A program made the position numbers and the translations under genes. Below are positions 16,572 through 25,168 of a stretch of 41,182 nt of DNA, one piece after another. How positions within the stretch are numbered: the stretch's first letter is position 1; every line of letters starts with the position of its first letter. The DNA is taken from the NCBI GenBank assembly GCA_005808865.1, contig SYKU01000346.1, positions 1 to 41,182 of the forward strand, given 5' to 3'. Source of the stretch: Acidobacteriota bacterium (GTDB taxonomy: Bacteria > Acidobacteriota > Terriglobia > Bryobacterales > Bryobacteraceae). The notes below the pieces were generated by a model. That model had not been told where the DNA came from, searched no databases, and saw nothing but the letters and a program-made list of their open reading frames with translations.

Positions 16572-17062
16572 TGGGTATCAGTTTAGCCGAACCAACCGCC
16601 CGCTGCATGCAGCCGTTTTCTTTAACCGCGGGCCGTAAAAAGCGCAAATCCAAAAGCTGGATTTCCACTTTTCCACCGCCCCTAGGCTTTCCGCCGCAGG
16701 CACAAGCTTTTCTCTTTCCTGGTGCTTCATTACCGCGCCGCCACGGCGGGGCGCCCACCCAGAGTGTAAATACATGGCTGCTTCGGTTTGCCCGCTCGCG
16801 GCCGCCGTGGCGCCTGGCCCGGCAGATACTCTGGCGGCATCGCCTCTTTGTACAGCCATTCCTCCCCAAGCCGCACGTGTAGCTCTCCATTCATTTGATG
16901 CGACAATTCCTTCCATTGATCGGCTCCAAGCGTTGTACGGCGCGTCGCTTCGCTCCCGGCCACAGGCCCATCCTTCGATTGGAATATACTCTGCCTTTGG
17001 CGTCGACCGGACAAGGAGACACTCTGGTGTCTACGTCCATGAAGCCGGGGGCTGCCGGGCAC
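16572..17062. other. 491-bp region without a convincing gene
   Basis: This lies between the kinase start and the deacylase stop, both on the minus strand, so it includes the kinase promoter. Several overlapping open frames exist on both strands but none resembles a family I know. The best is a 54-codon minus-strand frame at 16894-16730 starting M-N-G-E-L-H-V-R-L-G, which has plausible composition but no start signal. A TATACT at 16985-16990 on the plus strand faces no gene. Confidence 0.5.
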
Positions 17063-18091
17063 TCACGGTAACTCGCGCGGGTCAACGTCGTGCGCCACGC
17101 AGGCGACACAGTCTCCCTGTCCCACCATCGACGGCCCCCGATTCGCAACGACTATGCCATCCGCATGAGCCTCCACGCGAATGGGTTCGCGGTCCGGTCG
17201 CTCGATAAAGTGGACCTGGCCAAGCAGATCGCCCTTCCTGACCGGCTCACCTAGTTCCGCGCAATTTTCATACAACCCCGATTCAGGAGCGAAACGGTAG
17301 TCGGCGCGGTCGAGAGCCTGCACCCATCGCGCTGGCCCGAGACCAGCCTCCGCGCGCGTCTTCTCTTTTCCTCGCACCACGCCGCAATGAATCAGCACGT
17401 TGTGCAAGCCCGCCTGGCATTGGCGGTGAATAGTAGCGCGAACGGTTTCGCCACCGCCCATCTCCGTCGTGATCACGATCTTGCCTTGGCGTTCCGCTTC
17501 GGTCGGCAGCAACCCCGCGCCCGCTACGTCGGCGTAGAGAAAAGCCGTTTCGGTTAAGAACGCTTCCGTTGCAGCCAGCATCCGCACCCTCTGCTTCAAA
17601 TCTGGCACCAGGTGCATGTGCGCGCACGGGAGAAAGTCCATGCTCCGCCCGCCGGTATGCAGGTCGATTACATACTCCGCCATCGGAAACAGGACCGTCG
17701 AGAGGTAGTGCGCAAGCATCTCGCTCACCGTGCCGTTTGGAATGCCCGGAAAGCAGCGGTTGAAATTGCGCCCGTCGAGCGGCGAAAGGCGCGTGGCTGC
17801 TTTCGACGCAGGCGGATTGAGACACGGGATTAAAATCAGCGTGCCCATCACGTCTTCCGGCGTCAATTCACGCCACAACTTGAGAATCGCGACCTGACCG
17901 GGATACTCGTCGCCATGATTGCCCGCCATCAGCAGCACGACCGGACCCGGGCCACCGCGGATTAGACAAAGGGGGATTCGCAGATTGGCCCATCCGCCCA
18001 GGTTGTGCGAATAGGGAACCGCAAGGTGACCGCACTGTTTGCCGCGCGGCTGGCTGTAGTCGATATCGGTATGAATCTGGGTTTCGCTCAT
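17063..18091 (-). CDS. succinylglutamate desuccinylase/aspartoacylase-family deacylase (DoeB-like)
   Basis: A 342-residue zinc deacylase of the M14-related AstE/AspA family. Zinc ligands are visible as G-N-H-G-D-E-Y (His59, Glu62) and D-L-H-T-G-G (His145). The substrate-binding D-G-R-N-F-N-R-C-F-P-G (106-116) is typical of the DoeB branch (N-acetyl-diaminobutyrate deacetylase of ectoine breakdown). The C-terminal part (about 255-340) is the beta-rich domain of the family. No other ectoine genes are nearby, so the substrate is open: an N-acyl amino acid is likely. The start has GAGGAA about 10 bases upstream. It is separated by 159 bp with hairpins from the DUF1501 gene ahead of it on the same strand. 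Confidence 0.88.
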   Translation of the reverse strand: MSETQIHTDIDYSQPRGKQCGHLAVPYSHNLGGWANLRIPLCLIRGGPGPVVLLMAGNHGDEYPGQVAILKLWRELTPEDVMGTLILIPCLNPPASKAATRLSPLDGRNFNRCFPGIPNGTVSEMLAHYLSTVLFPMAEYVIDLHTGGRSMDFLPCAHMHLVPDLKQRVRMLAATEAFLTETAFLYADVAGAGLLPTEAERQGKIVITTEMGGGETVRATIHRQCQAGLHNVLIHCGVVRGKEKTRAEAGLGPARWVQALDRADYRFAPESGLYENCAELGEPVRKGDLLGQVHFIERPDREPIRVEAHADGIVVANRGPSMVGQGDCVACVAHDVDPRELP

Positions 18092-18126
18092 GACGGTGTG
18101 TTCCTCAAGGATCTAAGAATACTGTG

Positions 18127-18153
18127 GGCCGGCCATCGCACTTGTCGCCGGCC
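18127..18153. repeat. GC-only hairpin upstream of the deacylase gene
   Basis: GGCCGGC - 13-nt loop - GCCGGCC, a perfect 7-bp stem, in the 159-bp gap between the DUF1501 stop and the deacylase start. On the minus strand it would fold about 36 nt before the deacylase ATG. Just upstream on that strand (near 18170-18196) a run of nine T lies inside a second, weaker stem. Either could terminate or process the upstream transcript, or sit in the deacylase leader. Confidence 0.45.
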
Positions 18154-18250
18154 ATTCTCGCGGATAGAGGCAGTCGGCAAAAAAAAACGACCGCCACTTC
18201 CGCTCCCACGCCCACCTGCTGCCGATTGGAACAGTTCTACCATGCGGGCC

Positions 18251-19636
18251 CTAACTCAAAATCTCGCGAATTACCTTGCCGTGGACGTCGGTTAGCCGGA
18301 ACTCGCGGCCGCTATAGGCGTAGGTCAGGCGCGTGTGGTCGATCCCGAGCAGATGAAGCACCGTCGCATGGAGGTCATGGACATGCACACGGTTCTGTTC
18401 CGCCTTGAAGCCGAACTCGTCGGTTGCGCCGTAAGCGATGCCGCCCCTGACTCCGCCGCCGGCGAGCCAGACCGAGAAACCGAATGGGTTGTGATCGCGG
18501 CCATTCTGCACCTTGACGCGGGAACTTGTTTCAACCGAAGGCGTACGTCCGAATTCGCTGCCGAAGATGACGAGCGTGTCGTTGAACAGGCCGCGCGATT
18601 TCAGATCGTCAAGCAGCGCGGCCACGGGCTTGTCCACCTGACCCGCGAGCCTCTTGTGAATCATGATGTCGTCGTGGTTATCCCAGGGCTGCCCGTTGCC
18701 GAAGTAAAGCTGCACCATGCGAACCCCACGCTCCGCGAGTCGCAGAGCGTGCAGGCAGCCGCGGCCGAAATCGGAGTCGCCGTAGCGGGCACGCGTAGCC
18801 TCAGGCTCTCGTCCGATGTCGAACGCTTCCGGCGCTTCCGTCTGCATTCGGAAGGCTACTTCCATGGACTCGATCGCGGCCTCAAGCTGCGTGTCTTCAC
18901 GGCGTGTTTCGGCGTGGAAGCGGTTCAATTCGGCGAGCAGGTCCAGTTCGCGGCGCTTCGAAGCGGGCGCGCGGCCGGCGTCGCGAAGGTACTGGATCAT
19001 TTCCAGTGGGTCCTTCACGTTGTTCGGAATGTGAACACCCTGAAAGACGGCGGGCAGAAAGCTCGAATTCCACAGCGGAGTGCCGACAACGGGCATACCC
19101 GGGCACATGACGATGTAGCCGGGAAGGTTCTGATTCTCGGTCCCAAGGCCATAGAGAAGCCATGAACCCATCGAAGGGCGGCTTTGCAGATTCTCGCCGC
19201 AGTTCATCATCTGCAACGACGGTTCATGGTTTGGGATGTCGGAGTACATGGACCGGATGACGCAGATGTCGTCGATGCGATCGCCTATGGCGGGAAAGAT
19301 CTCGCTGACTTCGATTCCACTCTGCCCGCAGCGGTGAAATTCAAATGGCGAACGCATCAGGTTGCCGGTCTTGCGCTCGGTTTGCGGATTGCCGCCGGGT
19401 ACGGGCTGTCCGTGGTGGCGGTCTAGCATTGGCTTGTGGTCCCACGTATCCACCTGCGACATGCCGCCATTCATGAACAGGAAAATGACACGCTTCACCC
19501 TCGGGGTGAAATGCGGCTTCTTGGGCGCGAAGGGATTCACGGTTGAAGCGAAGAGATCTCTGAGGCCAAGGAGGCCGAACCCCGCTCCAAGACTGCCCAG
19601 CAGCCGGCGGCGCGAGGGTCCGACAAAGGGTTGCAT
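18251..19636 (-). CDS. DUF1501 family protein, Tat-exported
   Basis: A 461-residue protein of the DUF1501 family (sulfatase/alkaline-phosphatase-like fold, function unproven). A Tat leader P-S-R-R-R-L-L-G-S-L-G-A-G-F-G-L-L-G-L is followed by the family blocks R-V-I-F-L-F-M-N-G-G-M-S-Q-V-D-T-W-D, V-I-R-S-M-Y-S-D-I-P-N-H, and F-G-S-E-F-G-R-T-P-S-V. Near the C-terminus come G-R-D-H-N-P-F-G-F-S-V-W-L-A-G-G-G-V and H-D-L-H-A-T-V-L-H-L-L-G-I-D-H. The ATG at 19636 starts 2 bp after the stop of the DUF1553 cytochrome gene; a TTG at 19642 would overlap that stop by 4 bases. This gene pair is a standard arrangement in Planctomycetes and Acidobacteria and suggests a shared exported function. Confidence 0.93.
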   Translation of the reverse strand: MQPFVGPSRRRLLGSLGAGFGLLGLRDLFASTVNPFAPKKPHFTPRVKRVIFLFMNGGMSQVDTWDHKPMLDRHHGQPVPGGNPQTERKTGNLMRSPFEFHRCGQSGIEVSEIFPAIGDRIDDICVIRSMYSDIPNHEPSLQMMNCGENLQSRPSMGSWLLYGLGTENQNLPGYIVMCPGMPVVGTPLWNSSFLPAVFQGVHIPNNVKDPLEMIQYLRDAGRAPASKRRELDLLAELNRFHAETRREDTQLEAAIESMEVAFRMQTEAPEAFDIGREPEATRARYGDSDFGRGCLHALRLAERGVRMVQLYFGNGQPWDNHDDIMIHKRLAGQVDKPVAALLDDLKSRGLFNDTLVIFGSEFGRTPSVETSSRVKVQNGRDHNPFGFSVWLAGGGVRGGIAYGATDEFGFKAEQNRVHVHDLHATVLHLLGIDHTRLTYAYSGREFRLTDVHGKVIREILS

Positions 19637-19638
19637 GT

Positions 19639-22350
19639 TCAATCAACGAAACTGAACTCGTTCGAGCTGAGAAGCGCTTGCGAGAATTCGAGCCAGGCGT
19701 CTTCCGCGGCGTCTGCCAGGAAACGCCGGGCAGCCGCCAGTTCGCGCGCCTCGGGCGTGCGCCCAAAAAGCATTTCGTAGCAGGCGCGCACTCGTTCTTC
19801 AACGCCTCCCGGTGCAATCGATCGAATGCGCTCCGCAAGGCTCGACGACTGCTTCTTGATGAATTCGCTGTTAAGGAAAAAGAGCCGCTGCACGGAGGTA
19901 TTCGTAGCGACACGCTTCTCGGCGTGAATGGATGGGTTCGGGAAATCGAAGAGGGTCAGCAAACGTTCAGTCCGAAAGCGGCTTACTTCTCCATAGATGG
20001 TTCGTTTCCGAAAGTCCTTGTCCCATTTAACGGGCGGCCCGCCTGCGGCGAATTGGAGTTGACCTGACACGAAAAGCATGGAATCGCGCAGCGCCTCGAC
20101 CTCGAGGCGTCTGCGGCTGAAACGCGAAAGCAGGCGGTTGTCGGGGTCGGCAGCCAATGCCTCGGCTGAGCCGCGGCTGCTCATCCCGTACGCCGATGAA
20201 AGTAATATCTGGCGCTGAAGCGTCTTGATCGACCAGCCGTTTTCCATGAACTGGACCGCCAGATAGTCGAGCAACTCCGGGTGGCTAGGGCGGTCGCCGG
20301 CCGCGCCGAAGTTGCTCAAGCTGCGCACGATGCCCGCGCCGAAGTGCTGGCCCCAGATGCGGTTCACGATCACGCGCGCGGTCAGGGGATTGGCAGGGTT
20401 TGCAATTTGGTTGGCCAAATCCAGGCGTCCGCTTCCGGTAGTGAGCGGCGCGGGCCCGGAATCGCCGAGCACGGAAAGAAAACGGCGGGGAACGAGATCG
20501 CCGAGACTGTAGGGGTCGCCGCGTTTATGAAGCGGCATATCGCGCGGTTCCTTGATGTCGGACACGACGTGGAGGAAAGGATAGCGTTCCGGCAGAGCCG
20601 CCTTCGCGCTGTCCAGTTCCTTGCGGAGTTGTTCGAGGCGGGAACCGGCGGCCGCACCGAGATATGGCGTAATTTCCTTATCGTCAAAGTAGAGGACGCC
20701 GGATGGGCGTGACTCGCCGTCCGTTTTGCGTTTCGCGTCGAACAGATCGCCCCAGAAGACATACTTGTCGCGGGTGAGCGATCGCGTTTCGGCGCGGCAT
20801 CCCTTGCAGTAGATGTCGTAGGGATCGGTGGACTTCTTTGACGCTTCGATGACGCGCTCGTTATGCGCGGTAAGGTCCCGGTGCTCTTCGATCAAGGCGT
20901 CGACGGTTCGTTGGAAATCCCTGGACGCCGTCTCGGCCTTCTCGTGGTTTCCGGATGCGAAAAGGGCGGGCCAAAATCGGAGTAAGGAGTGATCGTGCGC
21001 TTGATCGAGATATCCCGACCAGCGATCGAGAATCCGGGGATCAAGTCCGTGGGCCACTTCGCGCGGCGCCCTCTTCCGCTCCCAGGCCGCAAGCAGGTAG
21101 CGGCCGGAATCGCTGGCTAGTTTCTCGCCCAGCCGTTTTCGCTCCCTGTCGAGCAGTTCCTTGATCTGCTGTTCGAGGCTGCTGATCCGCTTCTCGGCCG
21201 CGCGATAGGAGTCGACTGTCGATTGCGGAGCAAGCGGTTCTTCCTTCGCTTCCGTCGAAGTGAGGACGCCTCCCAAAGCGTAATAGTCCGAAATCGGAAT
21301 GGGATCGTACTTGTGATCGTGGCAGCGGGCGCAAGCGACCGTGAGGCCGAGGAATCCTCGGGTGATGACGTCGATCCGGTCTTGCAGTTCGTCGGCGCGC
21401 GCCTTGGGCGGTTCGACAATCGTGTAGTACCAGGGGCCGAGCGCCAAATAGCCGAGACCCGGCGTCAGGCGCTTTTCCCCCGGCTTGTCCAGCATGTCCC
21501 CGGCGATTTGCGCCTTGGCAAACAGGTCAAACGGCATGTCGGAATTGAATGCCTGAATGACCCAGTCACGGTATCGCCACGCGTTCACGAAAGGCTCCGG
21601 CGCCAGACTGATCCCATCGGAATCGGCGTAGCGCGCAACGTCCAGCCAGTGGCGAGCCCAGCGTTCGCCGTATTGTTCGGATGCGAGCAGGCGGTCGACG
21701 ACTTTGGCGAATGCATCGGGCGAGGAGTCCGTGACGAAAGCACGGTAATGCTCCGGCGTGGGCGGAAGGCCAGTGAGATCAAGCGTGACTCTGCGAAGGA
21801 GCGTGGCTCGTCCGGCGGGAGGAGCAGGCGCGAGCCCCTTCCCTTCGAGGCCGGCAAGGACGAACCTGTCGATGGGTGTGCGCAACCAGGATTCGTTCTT
21901 TACGGGAGGCGGTGCGAACTTTCTTGGGGGCTGAAACGACCAGAAATTGCGCAGCCTCGCGATGCCGGCATCCGCGGCGGAGGGCGCTTCGGCAGTGTCG
22001 AAATGCGCGCCGGCCTCAATCCAGAGACGCAGGTCCTGAATCTCGCGATCGCTCAACCGGCCGTTCGGAGGCATCTTGATCCTGGGATGCGTGTGGGCTA
22101 CGGCCTGAATCAAGAGGCTGTCGGCGGGGCGTCCGGAGACGATCGCCGGTCCTGAAATGCCGCCCCTCGCGACGGATTGGCGGGTGTCCAACCGGAGCCC
22201 GCCCAGCGCCTGCTGAGTGTGGCAGGCATAGCATTTCGATGCTAACAGGGGCCGTACCCGAGTGTTGTAAAAATCCACCGGTCCGGTAGTCGCCTGCGCG
22301 AAGAGGAATGCCGGAGCGGCCAGCGCCAACGCGACAGGGAGACCCGGCAT
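19639..22350 (-). CDS. Planctomycete-type cytochrome c, DUF1549/DUF1553 protein
   Basis: A 903-residue exported protein. Signal peptide M-P-G-L-P-V-A-L-A-L-A-A-P-A-F-L-F-A-Q-A, then a PSCyt1 c-type cytochrome domain (about 25-110) with the single haem motif C-Y-A-C-H (Cys40, Cys43, His44) and a Met in I-K-M-P-P that could be the sixth ligand. DUF1549/PSCyt2 follows (P-I-D-R-F-V-L-A-G-L and R-W-A-R-H-W-L-D-V-A-R-Y-A-D-S-D-G), then a coiled-coil-like central part, and DUF1553/PSD1 at the C-terminus (N-R-I-W-G-Q-H-F-G-A-G-I-V and S-S-A-Y). The exact reaction is unknown; an electron-transfer or oxidative polysaccharide role has been proposed for the family. An in-frame GTG at 22359 is an alternative start. 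First gene of a two-gene unit with DUF1501. Confidence 0.94.
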   Translation of the reverse strand: MPGLPVALALAAPAFLFAQATTGPVDFYNTRVRPLLASKCYACHTQQALGGLRLDTRQSVARGGISGPAIVSGRPADSLLIQAVAHTHPRIKMPPNGRLSDREIQDLRLWIEAGAHFDTAEAPSAADAGIARLRNFWSFQPPRKFAPPPVKNESWLRTPIDRFVLAGLEGKGLAPAPPAGRATLLRRVTLDLTGLPPTPEHYRAFVTDSSPDAFAKVVDRLLASEQYGERWARHWLDVARYADSDGISLAPEPFVNAWRYRDWVIQAFNSDMPFDLFAKAQIAGDMLDKPGEKRLTPGLGYLALGPWYYTIVEPPKARADELQDRIDVITRGFLGLTVACARCHDHKYDPIPISDYYALGGVLTSTEAKEEPLAPQSTVDSYRAAEKRISSLEQQIKELLDRERKRLGEKLASDSGRYLLAAWERKRAPREVAHGLDPRILDRWSGYLDQAHDHSLLRFWPALFASGNHEKAETASRDFQRTVDALIEEHRDLTAHNERVIEASKKSTDPYDIYCKGCRAETRSLTRDKYVFWGDLFDAKRKTDGESRPSGVLYFDDKEITPYLGAAAGSRLEQLRKELDSAKAALPERYPFLHVVSDIKEPRDMPLHKRGDPYSLGDLVPRRFLSVLGDSGPAPLTTGSGRLDLANQIANPANPLTARVIVNRIWGQHFGAGIVRSLSNFGAAGDRPSHPELLDYLAVQFMENGWSIKTLQRQILLSSAYGMSSRGSAEALAADPDNRLLSRFSRRRLEVEALRDSMLFVSGQLQFAAGGPPVKWDKDFRKRTIYGEVSRFRTERLLTLFDFPNPSIHAEKRVATNTSVQRLFFLNSEFIKKQSSSLAERIRSIAPGGVEERVRACYEMLFGRTPEARELAAARRFLADAAEDAWLEFSQALLSSNEFSFVD

Positions 22351-23300
22351 CAAGATCACGTCTTAGATCGTCGCACGGCGGTCCGTTCCGATACAAGATG
22401 AAGTCTCCCGGCCGAAGCGAAGTCCCGGGCGGATTTTAGAGAGGGAGGAAGTGTCGCGAATGAGTTTTCCGTATTAACTGGGTGAGCAGGTGGAGCACTG
22501 TCGCGGGCTCACCGCAGTATCTCTTGCCGCCCGGGGCCCCACTCAGGCGCCGCCGCAAGGGGTCCGCGGGAACTCCTTGTGCTGGCGTTCTCAGACGCAC
22601 TGGATCCCGCCTCCGCGCGAGCGATGATGGAAGTGCTCGAACGTGAGTCCGGGCAGGTCAATGCCGGAGTGTGTCATCGCCGCCGGACATCTTCTTCTTG
22701 GAGCAGCCAAATCATCCCGGCCTCTTGGGGATCTTCAAATCGTTCAACGTGATAGCTCGGGCCGTCGCAGAGGAGTGCGAACGGATCAAGAACGTGCTGA
22801 AATTGCGAGGCAGGCCCTTAATTGACGGAAAATCACCATTGCCTTTCACTGAAATCTCACCCTCGGGACCAGGGACACGAATTTTCAGATCGTGCCGGGT
22901 TTGCCGCTGAAAACGTGGTAATGGTAAGAATGGTTACCGCAAAACCAATCCGGCTGTTGTCGAGCCAATGGAGTTTGGGTGCTCAACGCTGGCCGCTTCG
23001 CGGCCTCCACCGTTTCGACATCATCCAGTGACCCACACAAGGATCGTACAACCGCATGTTGAAAAAACTATCCGCATTCTCCCGGTCCGCAAACGTAACA
23101 GGCGTGAACGCCGAATCAATATTCAGCAAGCCACGGGAGAAGGCGCAAAAGCCCGTCCTTTCCCGGATCGCGAACCGCCAGGCGGCCGGCGCCGATTCCG
23201 ATATTGATTACCCCGGCACTACGTCCCCTACCGGCCGGCAACCGGCGAAATTCCGCCCCACTCCAGACGTTCCAGTTACGGTGATGAAGAGGAGTTCGTG
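22351..23300. other. 950-bp region without a recognisable gene
   Basis: No frame shows a protein family. One short coding-like stretch on the plus strand from 22567 reads RELLVLAFSDALDPASARAM and then M-E-V-L-E-R-E-S-G-Q before losing character. In another frame at 22671-22910 an open frame begins M-S-S-P-P-D-I-F-F-L-E-Q-P-N-H. Such frame changes suggest a decayed gene, but I cannot name it. An imperfectly placed inverted repeat, GGTGAGC ... GCTCACC with a 19-nt loop, lies at about 22481-22513. The end of the region carries AGGAG for the following gene. Confidence 0.45.
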
Positions 23301-24383
23301 ATGAACCGTCGAACCTTATTGGCAATGGCGGGCGCGGCGTCCGCCTCACGCGCTCTCGCGCAGGCGCGCCGCACCGAAATTTCCATTCGCGGAGAACAGT
23401 TCTTCCTCAACGGCAAGCCCACCTATGCCGGCCGGTCCTACAAGGGTCGGCGGATCGAAGGGCTGCTCATGAACATCCGGGTCGTGCAGGGGATCTATGA
23501 CGATCTCAATCCCGAGACGCGGGGAAAATGGGCGTATCCGGATACGAAACAGTGGGACCCCGAACGGAATACGCGAGAGTTCATCGCCGCCATGCCCGAA
23601 TGGCGGCGTCATGGAGTCCTCGCTTTCACGATCAACCTGCAGGGAGGGAGTCCGGAGGGCTATTCGAAGGCGCAGCCGTGGGAAAATTCCGCGATCGATC
23701 CGGACGGCAATCTGCGCGAGGCCTACATGAAGCGTCTGGAACGTATTCTCGACCGGGCCGATGAATTGGGAATGGCCGCGATCGTCGGGTATTTCTACTT
23801 CGGCCAGGATCAGCGGGTGAAGAACGAGACGGCCGTAATCCGCGCCGTAGTTAATGCCACGAACTGGCTGCTCGAACGCGAATTTTGCAATGTCCTCGTC
23901 GAGATCGACAACGAGTGTAACGTCAAGGCGTATGACCACGACATCCTGAAGCCGGCGCGCGTGCATGAGTTGATCGAACTGGCCAAAGGATTGAGGCGCG
24001 GGGGAAGGCGAATGCTCGTTGGCACAAGCTACGGCGGCGGAGCCCCTGCCGAGGCGGATGTTGTGAAAGCGTCGGATTTCCTTTTGCTGCACGGCAACGG
24101 TCCAGACGATCCCGCGCGGATTCGCCGGATGATCCAGACCTCGCGAAAGGCCGGGACGTGGAGACCGATGCCCGTCGTGATCAATGAGGACGACCATTTC
24201 CGCTTCGGCGACGCGGAAAACCACATGAATACGGCGCTCTCCGAGTATGTCTCGTGGGGATACTTCGACCCCGGCAAGAGCGATTACTCGGATGGGTATC
24301 AATGCCTGCCGGTCAACTGGGGAATCAATACGGAACGCAAGCGGCAATTTTTCGCAAAGGTCAGGGAGGTGACCGGCGCGTGA
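23301..24383 (+). CDS. exported TIM-barrel protein, glycoside hydrolase clan A-like
   Basis: A 360-residue protein with an Arg-pair leader (M-N-R-R-T-L-L-A-M-A-G-A-A-S-A-S-R-A-L-A-Q-A). After a short beta stretch G-E-Q-F-F-L-N-G-K-P-T-Y, the body reads like a TIM-barrel glycosidase. Candidate catalytic acids are Glu205 at the end of strand 4 (V-L-V-E-I-D-N-E-C-N) and Glu296 (M-P-V-V-I-N-E-D-D-H), the positions expected for acid/base and nucleophile in clan GH-A. I do not recognise an exact GH family, so activity is inference. ATG at 23301 with AGGAG at 23290-23294; a GTG one codon earlier is possible. The stop overlaps the amidohydrolase GTG (GTGA), so the two are translated together. Confidence 0.8.
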   Translation: MNRRTLLAMAGAASASRALAQARRTEISIRGEQFFLNGKPTYAGRSYKGRRIEGLLMNIRVVQGIYDDLNPETRGKWAYPDTKQWDPERNTREFIAAMPEWRRHGVLAFTINLQGGSPEGYSKAQPWENSAIDPDGNLREAYMKRLERILDRADELGMAAIVGYFYFGQDQRVKNETAVIRAVVNATNWLLEREFCNVLVEIDNECNVKAYDHDILKPARVHELIELAKGLRRGGRRMLVGTSYGGGAPAEADVVKASDFLLLHGNGPDDPARIRRMIQTSRKAGTWRPMPVVINEDDHFRFGDAENHMNTALSEYVSWGYFDPGKSDYSDGYQCLPVNWGINTERKRQFFAKVREVTGA

Positions 24384-25129
24384 GAGACGGATTCCAAATT
24401 TTCGATACCCATACTCACATCGGCGCGGCGAGGCACAGCGGCCGGGTCCTTTCGGCCGATGACTTGCTGCGGAGTATGGACCTCCATGGAGTCGAGCGCT
24501 CCGTCGTTATACCGTTCCCGGTAGTGACGGATTATCGCCGCGAGCACGACCTTATCGGAAAGGCGGTGATAGACCATCCGGACCGGCTTGTGGGAGCCGC
24601 CTGCCTCGATCCTTACATTCCGGTGGAGCAGTTCCGCGCCGAGGTGCGGCGCTGTCGCGAAGCGTTTGGTTTCCGCGCCCTCAAACTACAGCCCCAGTAT
24701 CACGGGCTGAATCCGTCCTTGAATTCGAGCAACTTCTTCTTCGAGACGGCGCTCGAGAACCGAATGGCGGTAGTCTGTCACACGGGTTCGGGACTGCCCT
24801 TCTCGCTGCCATCGCTCTGCATGATGCCTGCGCGTAGATTCCCGAATCTTACTATTGTCGTCGCGCATTGCGGCGGCGGCCTCTTCGTACACGATGCAAT
24901 TGTCGCCGCGGCCTTCTGTCCGAACATTGTGCTGGAGTTATCGAGCCTGATGCCGCATCACGTGCTTGAGGTGCTTGGGCACGTCCGGCCCAGTCGTCTC
25001 ATGATTGGATCGGACCTGCCGGAAAGCGCCGGAATCGAGATCGGGAAGGTCCTGACGCTGGACATTCCGGACGAGGACAAGCGCCAGATTCTCTACGAGA
25101 CTGCCAGCGGAGTGTTCGGCGAATCTTAG
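24380..25129 (+). CDS. metal-dependent amidohydrolase (Amidohydro_2-like)
   Basis: A 249-residue TIM-barrel hydrolase, probably cytoplasmic as it has no leader. Metal ligands: F-D-T-H-T-H (Asp9, His11, His13) on strand 1, C-H-T-G-S-G, V-V-A-H-C-G-G-G, and I-G-S-D-L-P near the C-terminus. Spacing matches the amidohydrolase_2 group (decarboxylases and lactonases such as LigI, 4-oxalomesaconate hydratase and ACMSD relatives). Short for the group (usually 270-340). The start is the GTG at 24380, overlapping the stop of the GH-like gene, with GGAGG about 10 bases upstream. The coupling suggests it acts on a product linked to the partner; the substrate is unknown. Confidence 0.88.
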   Translation: MRDGFQIFDTHTHIGAARHSGRVLSADDLLRSMDLHGVERSVVIPFPVVTDYRREHDLIGKAVIDHPDRLVGAACLDPYIPVEQFRAEVRRCREAFGFRALKLQPQYHGLNPSLNSSNFFFETALENRMAVVCHTGSGLPFSLPSLCMMPARRFPNLTIVVAHCGGGLFVHDAIVAAAFCPNIVLELSSLMPHHVLEVLGHVRPSRLMIGSDLPESAGIEIGKVLTLDIPDEDKRQILYETASGVFGES

Positions 25130-25168
25130 GTCCTGTCGCGCCCACGGCAGGCCACAAAAGGCGATGGC

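Noticed and set aside
16730-16894. 54-codon minus-strand frame M-N-G-E-L-H-V-R-L-G upstream of the kinase gene
   Set aside because: No start signal, no known family and an overlapping frame of similar quality; kept only as part of the gene-free description.
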